From: Nordella sp. HKS 07
GTDB lineage: Bacteria; Pseudomonadota; Alphaproteobacteria; Rhizobiales; Aestuariivirgaceae
DNA: 64,000 nucleotides
Assembly: GCF_011046735.1 (NCBI RefSeq)
Contig: NZ_CP049258.1
Coordinates: 3,986,001 to 4,050,000 of the forward strand
Direction of reading: 5' to 3'
Below are positions 52,307 to 60,946 of the stretch, piece by piece. The stretch's first letter is position 1; the number at the start of each line of letters is the position of its first letter. The translations under genes and the position numbers were made by a program. The notes under the pieces were generated by a model. It did no database searches. It saw nothing but the letters and a program-made list of their open reading frames with translations, and had not been told where the DNA came from.

Positions 52307-53248
52307 ATGTCGCATGTCGCCTATATCGGCTCCGGCCCCTATTGCTATGCCAATTCCTTCGCCATGATGTTCGGCGCCGGCGCGCCTTCGCCCGCCGTGA
52401 TCGAATTCGCCACCGACAGTCCGTTCGGCGTGCACCTGATCGGCGGCACGCTGCCCTTCTTCGATCCCTATGGCTGGACGCCCGAAGCGGGTTTCGATGA
52501 GGCACTCGCTGCTATGGGCTGGCGCTCACAAGTGAGCAGCGGCGGCACGGAAGCGGAGGCGCTGGCGCGCCTGCGGTGCGCGTTGGCGCAAGGACCGGTC
52601 TGGATCGGCCCTGTGGAAATGGGCCATCTTCGTCATCAGCCGAAGATGACCGGGCCTATTGGTGCCGATCACTATGTCGTGGTGCTGGAGGCCGACGACA
52701 GGCAGGTTGTGATGCACGACCCGCAAGGATATCCCTATGCGTCGTTGCCGCTCGCCGACTTCATGACCGCTTGGCGTGCCGAGACGGTCTCTTACGGCTC
52801 ACCTTACACGCTGCGCTCTGGTTTCGTGCGGGAGCGGCGAGTTTCCGAGGAAGAGGTCATCCAGGCATCCATTCCCGCCAATTTGGAATGGCTGGCGATG
52901 CAGCGAGGCGACGGCATGCCGCCCGGCAGTCTCGGCAATGGCGAGGCCGCGCTCGCTTTGGCGGCCATGGTCGATGCAGGTCCCGATGAGGAACTGCGCA
53001 GTCATCTGATCCATTTCGCCATTCGCGTCGGTGCGCGCCGCGCCGCCGATGCCGCCACTTGCCTCGCGCGCATCGGCTTGACTGAAGCCTCCCGCATCGC
53101 TGACCGGCAGGCGCGGCTCATAGGATCCATGCAGCACCCGTTGGCGGCCGGAGATCGCCGTGACGCTGCGGCAGCCTTGCGGGGGCTGGCGTCGACCTAT
53201 GTGGAATTACTCACCGCGCTTGCGAGTTTTTCCGCCGCTGTGTCATGA
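52307..53248 (+). CDS. BtrH/C39-like papain-fold protein
   Basis: A 313-residue protein. The N-terminal domain has a papain-like triad layout: Cys13 in GPYCYANSFAMMFG, His in IGADHYVVVLEADD (about 125) and Asp in VMHDPQGYPYASLP. It resembles the butirosin-biosynthesis acyltransferase BtrH N-terminal domain and C39-type peptidases. The C-terminal 120 residues are helical and unrecognised. It may transfer or cleave an acyl-amide. Twelve bases after the MerR/GyrI gene, it is probably under that regulator's control. Confidence 0.68.
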   Translation: MSHVAYIGSGPYCYANSFAMMFGAGAPSPAVIEFATDSPFGVHLIGGTLPFFDPYGWTPEAGFDEALAAMGWRSQVSSGGTEAEALARLRCALAQGPVWIGPVEMGHLRHQPKMTGPIGADHYVVVLEADDRQVVMHDPQGYPYASLPLADFMTAWRAETVSYGSPYTLRSGFVRERRVSEEEVIQASIPANLEWLAMQRGDGMPPGSLGNGEAALALAAMVDAGPDEELRSHLIHFAIRVGARRAADAATCLARIGLTEASRIADRQARLIGSMQHPLAAGDRRDAAAALRGLASTYVELLTALASFSAAVS

Positions 53249-53376
53249 ATGTCACAGTACACTCTTTGGACTGAGTTGAAAAAGTTATTAAAAATCAAAA
53301 GATTGAGCGAAAATGTATCGTCATGAAGCAAGATGCCGTTCTTGTCAGGACTTCTGGCCGGACGCGATTTTATGAC

Positions 53377-53889
53377 TTAACCTTCATCTCGACTCGCTTT
53401 TCGAGGGAATAAAGCAGGGGACTGAAGGCGACCGGAAACGGTCGCCTTTTTCTTGAGAGTGAGATGATGGGTGACAGTCTGTCGCCCCTCGATGCGCTCG
53501 AATCCCAGACGTTCGTAGAAGCCGAAAACAGCCGATTGTGCGCGGAGATTAAGGCGGGTGAAATGGCATGCGGTATCGCGAGTGATGTTCTCGACCAGCA
53601 GCCGGCCGATTCCTGAACCGCGCAGATCTTCCGTCACATAGACATGGCGCACCCGGCCGATCCGGGGATCATTCTCATAGGGATCGATGCTGCGTCCGCC
53701 GATGCCGACTAAGCGTCCGTCGGCGAAGGCGCCGGCGAGCATCTCGCCAGGCTGATCGAAGCGATGCTTGCCGCTGTTCCAGTCGCGCGCGAGCCTCTCC
53801 AGCATTTTGAAGCCGTGGCGCAAGCTTTCAGCTTCCAGGACGGCGAATCCTGAGGCCTCAGGCGTGATCGGCCGCAGTCGAATAGTCAT
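53377..53889 (-). CDS. GNAT-family N-acetyltransferase
   Basis: A 170-residue acetyltransferase. GAFADGRLVGIGGRSI, RIGRVRHVYVTEDLRGSGIG with acetyl-CoA loop RGSGIGRLL, and LRAQSAVFGFYERLGFERIE are canonical. The last 25 residues (LKKKATVSGRLQSPALFPRK...) cross a plus-strand terminator and lie beyond the normal domain end. ATG 53889 is used; ATG 53901 is possible. The acceptor is unknown. A stop-proximal 128-base gap separates it from the convergent BtrH-like gene. Confidence 0.85.
   Translation of the reverse strand: MTIRLRPITPEASGFAVLEAESLRHGFKMLERLARDWNSGKHRFDQPGEMLAGAFADGRLVGIGGRSIDPYENDPRIGRVRHVYVTEDLRGSGIGRLLVENITRDTACHFTRLNLRAQSAVFGFYERLGFERIEGRQTVTHHLTLKKKATVSGRLQSPALFPRKASRDEG
53427..53451 (+). 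terminator. Rho-independent terminator reading plus strand
   Basis: GGCGACCG-GAAA-CGGTCGCC is a perfect 8-bp stem with a GAAA tetraloop followed by TTTTTC. It lies 178 bases after the BtrH-like stop and inside the 3' end of the convergent GNAT gene. It should end the CofD-YcgN-MerR-BtrH run of transcripts. Confidence 0.85.
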
Positions 53890-53986
53890 CGGAAACCCCA
53901 TATCCGCGACGCTTTGGCAAGGATCGTGCCAAGCTCCGCACTATTCATGCGAGGTTCATCTAACGAAGCTTAGCTTGGCCTGTGAA

Positions 53987-54289
53987 ATGCGTCGGATACT
54001 CACCATAGCTGCGCTTGCAGCATCGCTGTTGACTGCCGGAGGGCCTGCTTATGCGCAGTCGCCCACTATGCAACCGCAGCCGAAGCTGCAGATTCAGCCG
54101 AAGGCGCCGGCCCGGCCGCCGATGATTACTTTGTCGCAGGCAACGAAGAATATTCAGACCGTCATGCCGACCGCCAGGGTGCTGAAGATCGGCCCCTTGC
54201 CTAGCGGGGACATTGTTGCCACCATCAAGATTGAGAACCAAGTCAAAAAGGTTCGGGTCAATGGCCAGACGGGCGCGGTGCAGAACTGA
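53987..54289 (+). CDS. PepSY-like secreted protein
   Basis: A 100-residue protein with a signal peptide (MRRILTIAALAASLLTAGGP, cleavage after AYA, about 23). A Pro/Gln/Lys-rich linker follows, then a PepSY-like unit (ITLSQATKNIQTVMPTARVLKI, then IENQVKKVRVNGQTGAVQ). Small PepSY proteins beside FeuP/FeuQ (such as FeuN, an essential inhibitor of FeuQ in Sinorhizobium) can modulate the kinase from the periplasm; this one may do so, by analogy. feuP starts 32 bases downstream. Confidence 0.75.
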   Translation: MRRILTIAALAASLLTAGGPAYAQSPTMQPQPKLQIQPKAPARPPMITLSQATKNIQTVMPTARVLKIGPLPSGDIVATIKIENQVKKVRVNGQTGAVQN

Positions 54290-54321
54290 GCCCGCTTCAT
54301 TGGCCGAACCAGGGGAGATTC

Positions 54322-54993
54322 ATGAGACTACTCGTCGTTGAGGACGATCCAGATCTGAACCGTCAGCTTGTGTCGGCACTTACCGATGCGGGCTATGCCG
54401 TCGATACCGCCAAGGACGGCGAGGAGGGGCACTATCTGGGCGAGACCGAGCCCTATGACGCCGTCATCCTCGACCTTGGCCTGCCCATCCTCGACGGCGT
54501 CAGTGTGCTCGAGAAATGGCGGCGCGCCGACAAGAAGATGCCGGTGCTCATCCTGACCGCGCGCGACCGCTGGAGCGACAAGGTTCAGGGCTTCGATGCC
54601 GGCGCCGACGATTATGTCGCCAAGCCCTTCCATATGGAGGAGGTGCTGGCCCGCGTGCGCGCGCTGTTGCGGCGCTCGGCCGGTCATGCGACGAGCGAGC
54701 TCGACTGCGGCCCCTTGCAGCTCGACACCAAGAGCGCCCGGGTCACGGTCGATGGCCATGCGATCAAGCTCACCTCGCTCGAATTTCGCCTGCTTGCCTA
54801 TCTCATGCATCACAAGGGCAAGGTGGTCTCGCGCACCGAACTGGTCGAGCACCTATATGATCAGGATTTCGATCGCGATTCGAACACCATCGAGGTCTTC
54901 GTCGGCCGCTTGCGCAAGAAGCTCGGCGTGGATGTTCTGAAAACCATTCGTGGCATGGGCTATTGCGTGTCCGAGCCGGATGATGCGGCGTAG
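54322..54993 (+). CDS. feuP: OmpR/PhoP-type response regulator, FeuP-like
   Basis: A 223-residue response regulator. The receiver has VVEDDPDLNRQL, phospho-acceptor Asp51 in YDAVILDLGLP, and ADDYVAKPFHMEEVLARV. The winged-helix output has LTSLEFRLLAYLMHHKGKVV and SNTIEVFVGRLRKKLGVDVL. The SRTELVEHLYDQDFDRDSNT wording is that of rhizobial FeuP, which controls cyclic-glucan export and osmotic adaptation. GGGAG precedes ATG 54322. Its end overlaps the kinase start by 14 bases. Confidence 0.9.
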   Translation: MRLLVVEDDPDLNRQLVSALTDAGYAVDTAKDGEEGHYLGETEPYDAVILDLGLPILDGVSVLEKWRRADKKMPVLILTARDRWSDKVQGFDAGADDYVAKPFHMEEVLARVRALLRRSAGHATSELDCGPLQLDTKSARVTVDGHAIKLTSLEFRLLAYLMHHKGKVVSRTELVEHLYDQDFDRDSNTIEVFVGRLRKKLGVDVLKTIRGMGYCVSEPDDAA

Positions 54994-56359
54994 ATCACTC
55001 GCTCTCCGGCTCGTCGTCTCTTCCGCCATCGTCGCCATCGTCCTGCTCTTCAGCGCCGCGGTGTTACTGACGAGCCTGTTTCAAGCGGCGCTCGAGCGCA
55101 ATTTCGATGCGCGCTTGCGCGCCGTCATGGATGGCCTTCTCGCCAATGTCGAGGTGAATGCCGATGGCTCGCCCGGTATCGAGAGCGAGCTCGCCGACAC
55201 GCGCTTCACGCTGCCTTTGTCCGGGTGGTACTGGCAGGTGACACCCCCTCGACAGGGAGTGGCCGACCTCGCTTCGCCGTCGCTTCTCGAAAAGCGGCTC
55301 CTGCCTCCGGCGGCCGATCTTGCCGACCGTGACGAGGAGGGGTTGGCGCATTTCTATCTTAATGACACCAATGGAACGCGGCTGCGCGCCATTGAGCAGC
55401 GCTACAAGCTCTATGACAAGGCCGACGAATACTCCTTCCTGGTGGCGGGAAATTTCGACGAGCTGAAAGCGGAGGCCACCGGCTTCCGTCAGACGCTCGT
55501 TTTCATGCTGACGCTTCTGGGGCTGGGCCTTCTATTCGCCATTCTCGTTCAGGTTCGCTTCGGCCTCAGGCCCTTGCGCGCATTGCAGGCCAGGCTGACG
55601 GCGATCCGCGAGGGCAAGGCGGAGCGGCTCGAAGGCGCTTATCCTGACGAAATCCAGCCCGTCGCCGACGAGCTCAATCTCCTCATCCAGTCGAATTCCG
55701 AGATCGTCGAGCGTGCCCGCACCCAGGTGGGCAACCTCGCCCACGCGCTGAAGACGCCGCTGAGCGTCCTCAATAATGAAGCGAAGCTGCAGCCCGGTCC
55801 CCTGGCCGACAAGGTGGCGGAGCAGATGCATGTGATGCGCGACCAGGTCAATCTCTATCTCGACCGGGCGCGCCGCGCCGCCCGCGCGCAGACGGTAGGC
55901 TCCATAACAGAAATCGAGCCGGCGCTTGCCGCACTCGCCCGCACCCTCGAGCGCATCCACCTCGATAAGGGTGTGGAGATCGGCATCGATTGTCCGCGCG
56001 GCAGTAAGTTCCGCGGTGAAAAGCAGGATCTCGAGGAGATGGCCGGCAACCTGCTCGACAATGCGTGCAAATGGGCGGCGCGCAAAGTGAACGTTACCGT
56101 CAGCTCGAGCGCCGGCGCGGCGGCGGATGGGCGCCTGTGGATCGACCTTGTGGTGAGCGACGATGGGCCGGGCTTGCCGCCGGACAAGCTCAAGGAACCG
56201 CCGAAGCGCGGCCGCCGCCTCGATGAGACGAAACCAGGTTCGGGTCTTGGTCTTTCGATCGTAACGGAAACGGCTGCAATGTATGGCGGCAGCCTAAGTC
56301 TTGAGCAATCCAAACTGGGTGGTCTCGCCGTCAGGCTGCGACTTCCGGCTGTGGCCTAG
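54980..56359 (+). CDS. feuQ: Sensor histidine kinase, FeuQ-like
   Basis: A 459-residue membrane kinase. Membrane segments at about 10-32 and 177-197 flank a periplasmic sensor. A HAMP-like linker (RFGLRPLRALQARLTAIREG) leads to the H-box NLAHALKTPLSVLNNE with His255. N-box NLLDNACKWA, G1 DDGPGLPPDKL and G2 GSGLGLSIVTETA complete the ATPase. PhoQ-type kinases have this shortened HALKTPL H-box. ATG 54980 and 54983 are adjacent. It forms an operon with feuP and probably senses osmotic or envelope stress with the PepSY protein. Confidence 0.9.
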   Translation: MMRRRSLALRLVVSSAIVAIVLLFSAAVLLTSLFQAALERNFDARLRAVMDGLLANVEVNADGSPGIESELADTRFTLPLSGWYWQVTPPRQGVADLASPSLLEKRLLPPAADLADRDEEGLAHFYLNDTNGTRLRAIEQRYKLYDKADEYSFLVAGNFDELKAEATGFRQTLVFMLTLLGLGLLFAILVQVRFGLRPLRALQARLTAIREGKAERLEGAYPDEIQPVADELNLLIQSNSEIVERARTQVGNLAHALKTPLSVLNNEAKLQPGPLADKVAEQMHVMRDQVNLYLDRARRAARAQTVGSITEIEPALAALARTLERIHLDKGVEIGIDCPRGSKFRGEKQDLEEMAGNLLDNACKWAARKVNVTVSSSAGAAADGRLWIDLVVSDDGPGLPPDKLKEPPKRGRRLDETKPGSGLGLSIVTETAAMYGGSLSLEQSKLGGLAVRLRLPAVA

Positions 56360-56534
56360 CTTGCGACCAAAGTCCACACATCTCCTCGCGTCACGGTAAG
56401 TATTTGAATTGCTGGGACGAAATTTCTGAGTGCTGCTCGTCTCGATTGTCAAGGTCTGGCCAACGGACCGAAAGTTATTTGATTTTCGGCACATGTATTC
56501 TATTTTCATCGGGCCCCGATCCAAGAGCAGCGCC

Positions 56535-56674
56535 TGCATGAAATTGTGGAGGGGGAAGCCGTTTCAACTTTTTGGTGATACGTGGCGAGTTCGGTAGGGT
56601 GCTGTCTGCAAATTGCCCCCGGTCGCGGGCGCACTCCTATCGGGGGAGCGGGTCTTCTGGGCCCGCTCCCTTTT
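56535..56674 (+). ncRNA. Candidate small RNA ending at an orphan terminator
   Basis: A structured stretch ends at the 56644-56674 terminator. CCCCCG (56616-56621) can pair with CGGGGG (56641-56646), which overlaps the terminator's left arm by three bases, so two exclusive folds exist. No plus-strand gene follows for about 790 bases, which argues against an attenuator. The 5' end is a guess. Confidence 0.35.
56644..56674 (+). terminator. Strong Rho-independent terminator
   Basis: GGGAGCGGG (56644-56652) and CCCGCTCCC (56662-56670) form a perfect 9-bp stem with a nine-base loop, followed by TTTT. It is 285 bases downstream of feuQ and convergent with the XRE-cupin gene. Confidence 0.85.
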
Positions 56675-56724
56675 CAGTTTGGCATGACCGGTCATAATTT
56701 GACGGCGCCGGCAGAGTGACGTCG

Positions 56725-57327
56725 TCATTTGCCGGCCAATCTGGTCTTATGTGAGTTCATCCAAACGACGCGGGCTTCGGCCGTGCCCACATTCCTATAG
56801 CTGTGCGGCAGACTTGAATTGAAGAAGAACGAGCCGCCCGGGCCTAAGAGATGCACGCGGCCATCGACGGTGAGTTCGACATAGCCTGACACAACGTAGC
56901 CCACTTCCTCTCCCGAATGCGAATAGCTCCCCGACGAGCCGCCACCCGGCGGGATGACATGCACATTGGCATCGATCGTACGGCTTTCCGAGGCGGGCAC
57001 CATGCGTTCCAGCATCACATCCGGCGTTTTGCCGGCGCCGGCGCCAAGTGACAGCACCGGTCGCTCGCCGATGTTATAGAGGGTGACCGGCTCGAGGCTC
57101 TTGCCGCCGAACAGGCCGGCGTAATTCGTTCCCAACGCATCCGCAATGCCGAGCAGAACCGAAAGCGATGGGGTGATGTGATTGCGCTCGATCTTCGAGA
57201 GCAGGCTTTCCGAACAGCCGACCTTATCGCCGAGCTGCTTGAGCGTCAGCTTCTTGAGCTTGCGTGCATGCCGGATGCGTGCGCCAAGCTCTTCGATGCG
57301 GTCTCTTTTGTTGTCGCTGGCCAGCAT
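56725..57327 (-). CDS. XRE-family regulator with cupin domain
   Basis: A 200-residue regulator. Residues about 12-68 are a helix-turn-helix (LGARIRHARKLKKLTLKQLG, CSESLLSKIERNHITPSLSVLLGI). A C-terminal cupin (about 120-190) has SHSGEEVGYVVSGYVELTVDG, GGSFFFNSSLPHSYRNVG. Such proteins (PuuR-like) bind a small ligand and repress adjacent catabolic or transport genes. ATG 57327 is used; upstream in-frame codons enter the promoter. It is divergent from the peptide ABC operon and its probable regulator. Confidence 0.88.
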   Translation of the reverse strand: MLASDNKRDRIEELGARIRHARKLKKLTLKQLGDKVGCSESLLSKIERNHITPSLSVLLGIADALGTNYAGLFGGKSLEPVTLYNIGERPVLSLGAGAGKTPDVMLERMVPASESRTIDANVHVIPPGGGSSGSYSHSGEEVGYVVSGYVELTVDGRVHLLGPGGSFFFNSSLPHSYRNVGTAEARVVWMNSHKTRLAGK

Positions 57328-57466
57328 TCCTTCCCCGGATAGGACGACGCGGATAATGCCGGGCAGGATGGCCGAATGCCACGCTGGCTGCAATCGCCTT
57401 TTTGATTGACAGCCCTACGAATTTTCCGTTCATTCAAGTCTGTTCAAGATTTGGGGAGGCTTCGGA

Positions 57467-59035
57467 ATGACACGTGAAATGAAGATTGGCCGTCGTGGAT
57501 TCTTGAAATCGGGCGCGGCCACATTGGCGCTCGCGGCTTTGGCGCCGAGCCTGATTCTGCCGGCCCACGCCGAAGAGCCGGTGCGGGGTGGCACCCTGAA
57601 GCTCGGCTTTTCCGCCGATCCGGCCGGCTTCGATCCGGCGCGTGGCCCTTCCGGAATGTCGCATGTGGTGATCGAGCAGGTCTATTCGACCCTTATGTCG
57701 CTCGATCCGGACGCTGCGCCCTATCCCGATCTCGCCGAGAAATACGACCAGTCCGCCGACGGCCTCGAATATACGTTCGTTCTGCGCAAGGGCGTGAAAT
57801 TCCACGACGGATCGGACCTCACCGCCGAAGACGTGAAATTCACTTTCGACCGCTTGCGCGCCAAGGACACGGGCTATTCCTACGGATCACAGGTCGAGAC
57901 GATCAAGGAAGTGGTGGTCGTCGACCCGCACACCGTCACCTTCAAGTTGACCGAAACCACCGGTCCCTTCCTCGTCTATATGGCCTTCCCCGGCTCCTCG
58001 ATCGTGCCGAAGAAGCTCGTCGAAGGTGGTCACGACCTCAACTCCAAACCGGTCGGAAGCGGACCTTTCAAATTCGTCTCCTACGAGCCACGCTCGATGG
58101 TGAAGTTCGCCCGCAACGAGAACTTCTATGAAGCGGGCAAGCCCTATGTGGACGCGCTCGAGTTCCATCTCATCGCCGACATCACTGCCCTCACCAATGC
58201 GGTGATCTCCGGGAACATCAATTTCTCCAACGAAATTCCACCCAAGGACTGGCAGACGGTGACCGCGACGCCGGGGCTTGTCGGCGCGACGTTGGAGGGC
58301 AGCCGCTATTACTGGCTCTTGATGAACAACACCGTGGCGCCGCTCGACAATCCCAAAGTCCGCCAGGCCATCGCCCATGCGATCGACCGCAGCGCCATCG
58401 TGGCTGGCGTGTTTTTCGGCCAGGCGATTCCGTTCAAGGGCGGCGTTATCCCCGAATGGAGCTGGGGTTATGCCGACATCGACTATTTCACGCCGGGCGC
58501 CAATCCGGAGAAGGCCAAGGCGCTGCTGGCAGAAGCGGGCCATGCCGACGGCTTTGCGACCTCGCTCACCATGGCCTCTTCCTTCCCAGCCATGGTCGCG
58601 ATGGCGCCGATCATCCAGGCCAATCTGGCGGCAGTCGGCATAAAGGCCGAGATCAAGACCATGGAGATCCCACGCTACTGGGACGAGGTCTGGGGCCCCT
58701 CGAAATTCGACATGACGGCGATGTACTGGGTGTCGCCTTTGGCCGATCCGGATGATTTCGTCACCAACAACTATGCCTGCGGCATGGCCATCAATGTCCA
58801 GAAGAGCTGCAGCAAGGCGATGGACGAAGCGCTCGCCAAGGCCAAATCGGGCGCCAGCCAGGACGAACGCAAGGCCGCCTATGCCGCGCAGCAGAAGCTG
58901 TCGCTCGAGGAGATGCCGATCGTGCCGCTGGTCAATTCGCTCATACTCACCGCCCATACGGATAAGCTCAAGAACTACAAGCCGATGCGCACCGGCTTCC
59001 TCAAGACGATCAAGGACGCCTGGCTCGAGCCGTGA
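57467..59035 (+). CDS. Peptide ABC transporter substrate-binding protein (SBP_bac_5)
   Basis: A 522-residue periplasmic binding protein. IGRRGFLKSGAATLALAALA is a Tat signal with cleavage after AHA (about residue 35). The mature protein follows the DppA/OppA fold: GGTLKLGFSADPAGFDP, FVLRKGVKFHDGSDLTAEDV, SKPVGSGPFKFVSYEP and NPKVRQAIAHAIDRSAIV. GGGGAGG lies eight bases before ATG 57467. It is the first gene of a seven-gene run including two permeases and two ATPases. A stable hairpin follows and may favour its expression over the permeases. Confidence 0.93.
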   Translation: MTREMKIGRRGFLKSGAATLALAALAPSLILPAHAEEPVRGGTLKLGFSADPAGFDPARGPSGMSHVVIEQVYSTLMSLDPDAAPYPDLAEKYDQSADGLEYTFVLRKGVKFHDGSDLTAEDVKFTFDRLRAKDTGYSYGSQVETIKEVVVVDPHTVTFKLTETTGPFLVYMAFPGSSIVPKKLVEGGHDLNSKPVGSGPFKFVSYEPRSMVKFARNENFYEAGKPYVDALEFHLIADITALTNAVISGNINFSNEIPPKDWQTVTATPGLVGATLEGSRYYWLLMNNTVAPLDNPKVRQAIAHAIDRSAIVAGVFFGQAIPFKGGVIPEWSWGYADIDYFTPGANPEKAKALLAEAGHADGFATSLTMASSFPAMVAMAPIIQANLAAVGIKAEIKTMEIPRYWDEVWGPSKFDMTAMYWVSPLADPDDFVTNNYACGMAINVQKSCSKAMDEALAKAKSGASQDERKAAYAAQQKLSLEEMPIVPLVNSLILTAHTDKLKNYKPMRTGFLKTIKDAWLEP

Positions 59036-59057
59036 TTTGCGGGGAGCTGTCTCGAAA

Positions 59058-59094
59058 TTTACCCTCTCCCGTCCAAAGGACGGGAGAGGGTAAA
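59058..59094 (+). other. Stable hairpin between binding protein and permease genes
   Basis: TTTACCCTCTCCCGTCC and its exact reverse complement flank AAA: a 17-bp perfect stem at 59058-59094. It starts 22 bases after the binding-protein stop. No T-run follows. It may protect the upstream mRNA 3' end or partly terminate transcription, giving excess binding protein; it is also a possible dispersed repeat. Confidence 0.7.
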
Positions 59095-59156
59095 TGCGCA
59101 GAGAAATCTGATGTACCGGCACTGCTCATGCGACATTCCGAGTTCGGGGCTCTAGT

Positions 59157-60107
59157 TTGCGTAGCTTGATACTCTCGCGCCTAGCCGCTTTCGCGCTGAC
59201 GCTCATCGTCGCGTCGAGTATCCTGTTCGTTGCCGTCAATGTGGTGCCGGGTTCGGCCGCCCGCTCGGCGCTCGGCATCGACGCGACGCCACAGGCTCTC
59301 GCTCGCTTCGAGGCCCAGCATGGACTCGACCGGCCGCTCGTCGTTCAATATGTCGACTGGCTGGGCAAGACCTTCTCCGGCGATTTCGGCAAGAGCTTCC
59401 AGAACGGCGTCGATGTCGGGCCTGAACTCCTGCGCCGTATTCCGATTACGCTGGAACTCGCCGTACTCGCCTTCATCATCGCCAATCTGATCGCCTTGCC
59501 GCTCGGCGCCTTGGCCGCAATGCGTCATCAGCGCGCCGCCGACAAGAGCATCTCGCTGCTGGCGAGCCTTCTCGGTGCCGTGCCCAATTTCTGGCTGGCG
59601 ACACTTCTCGTCATGGTGCTGACGCTCAATCTCAGGCTGCTGCCGCCTGGCGGCTACACGCCGTTTTCCGTCGACCCCGTGATGAACCTGAAGCAGATGA
59701 TCATGCCGGCTCTGTCGCTCGGAATCGTATCATCGGCGCTGCTCATCCGTATCATGCGGACCGCCATGATCGAGGTTCTGTCCTCCGATTATATCCGCAC
59801 GGCGCGCGCCAAGGGCGCGAAGGAAGGCGTCGTCGTGATGCGCCACGCCATCCGCAACGCGATGACCCCCTATGTCAACGTCGCCGCAGTTGAATTCGGC
59901 TTTCTCTTCGGCTCGGTGGTGGTGATCGAGGACATCTTCCTCCTGCCGGGAGTCGGCTCCTTCGTCCTCGTCGGCATCATCAACCGCGACTATCCGGTGC
60001 TGCTGGCGAGCGCCCTCACCATCACGCTCGTCGTGCTCATCATCAATCTCATCGTCGATATCGTGGTCGGCCTGCTCGATCCGCGCCGCGTGACGAGGCA
60101 CAAATGA
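59157..60107 (+). CDS. Peptide ABC transporter permease (DppB-like)
   Basis: A 316-residue inner-membrane protein with six helices. The N-terminal helix LAAFALTLIVASSILFVAVN and the following PGSAARSALG loop are typical of DppB/OppB. The EAA loop contacting the ATPase reads YIRTARAKGAKEGVVVMRHAIRNAM (about 215-239). LLPGVGSFVLVGIINRDYPVL and C-terminal NLIVDIVVGLLDPR are family hallmarks. Start TTG 59157 has a GGGG seven bases before it. The end overlaps the next gene by four bases. Confidence 0.9.
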   Translation: MRSLILSRLAAFALTLIVASSILFVAVNVVPGSAARSALGIDATPQALARFEAQHGLDRPLVVQYVDWLGKTFSGDFGKSFQNGVDVGPELLRRIPITLELAVLAFIIANLIALPLGALAAMRHQRAADKSISLLASLLGAVPNFWLATLLVMVLTLNLRLLPPGGYTPFSVDPVMNLKQMIMPALSLGIVSSALLIRIMRTAMIEVLSSDYIRTARAKGAKEGVVVMRHAIRNAMTPYVNVAAVEFGFLFGSVVVIEDIFLLPGVGSFVLVGIINRDYPVLLASALTITLVVLIINLIVDIVVGLLDPRRVTRHK

Positions 60108-60946
60108 CCGCCGCAATCCGTAAACCCTTCAACTGGCGGCGCTGGCGTCTCGTCGTCACCGGCGGCGGCATTGTCGGCACCTTGCTGCTTGTGGCGATCT
60201 TCGCGCCCTGGATCGCGCCCTATTCGCCTTTCGATCTCGACGTCGCCCAGATGCTGAAGGGGCCTTCCGCCGCGCATCTCCTGGGCACCGACGAGCTTGG
60301 CCGCGACGTGCTTTCGCGCGTCATCCACGCCGCGCGGCTCTCGATGATGGTCGCCGTCCTGGCCTCGCTGGTCGGCCTCGTCTTCGGTACCATCATCGGC
60401 ACCCTTGCTGCCTATTTCGGCGGTGTGGTCGATCTGGTTCTGATGCGGCTGATGGAGATCCTGTTCTCCTTCCCGGCGATCCTGCTCGCCATCGTGCTGA
60501 TGGCGAGCCTGGGCACCAGCATCTTCAACGCCATGATCGCCATCGGAATCATCTTCATCCCGGGCTTCGCCCGCCTGGCGCGGGCGACGGCGGAAGGCGT
60601 TCTGCGCCAGCAATATGTCGAGCAGGCCCGCGCCATCGGCATGAGCCATGCGCGCATCCTGACCCGCGAGATCCTGCCCAATATCGTGGCGCCGCTCCTT
60701 GTCGAGGCCGCGGTCGCTTTTTCGTACGCGGTGCTGCTCGAAAGCGCTTTGTCTTTCCTGGGATTGGGGGCTCAGCCGCCCGATCCCTCCTGGGGCAATA
60801 TGCTCAATACCGGTCGCGGCTTCATGGCCGCGGCGCCGTGGCTCAGCATCGTGCCGGGGGCCGCGATCTTCCTCACCGTGCTCGGCTTCAACATGCTGGG
60901 TGACGGCCTGCGCGATGCCTTCGACCCGCAGCTGAGGGACGAATGA
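60104..60946 (+). CDS. Peptide ABC transporter permease (DppC-like)
   Basis: A 280-residue permease. IFAPWIAPYSPFD, HLLGTDELGRDVLSRVIHAARLS and the EAA loop YVEQARAIGMSHARILTREILPN are DppC/OppC signatures, as is ALSFLGLGAQPPDPSWGNML near the end. It pairs with the preceding permease to form the channel. ATGA overlaps at both ends couple it to its neighbours. Confidence 0.93.
   Translation: MTAAIRKPFNWRRWRLVVTGGGIVGTLLLVAIFAPWIAPYSPFDLDVAQMLKGPSAAHLLGTDELGRDVLSRVIHAARLSMMVAVLASLVGLVFGTIIGTLAAYFGGVVDLVLMRLMEILFSFPAILLAIVLMASLGTSIFNAMIAIGIIFIPGFARLARATAEGVLRQQYVEQARAIGMSHARILTREILPNIVAPLLVEAAVAFSYAVLLESALSFLGLGAQPPDPSWGNMLNTGRGFMAAAPWLSIVPGAAIFLTVLGFNMLGDGLRDAFDPQLRDE

Larger units (their letters stand above)
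56360..56724. other. Intergenic region, no protein gene seen
   Basis: About 365 bases between feuQ and the convergent XRE-cupin gene. The left half is featureless and AT-richer than average. The right half ends in a strong plus-strand terminator far from any upstream stop, suggesting a small RNA. A minus-strand frame at 56294-56539 has poor codon use and is not credible. Confidence 0.5.

Noticed and set aside
54322-54993. Assignment of the regulator as PhoP or ChvI
   Set aside because: The sequence wording and the HALKTPL-type kinase partner fit FeuP/FeuQ better, and an adjacent PepSY gene supports this.
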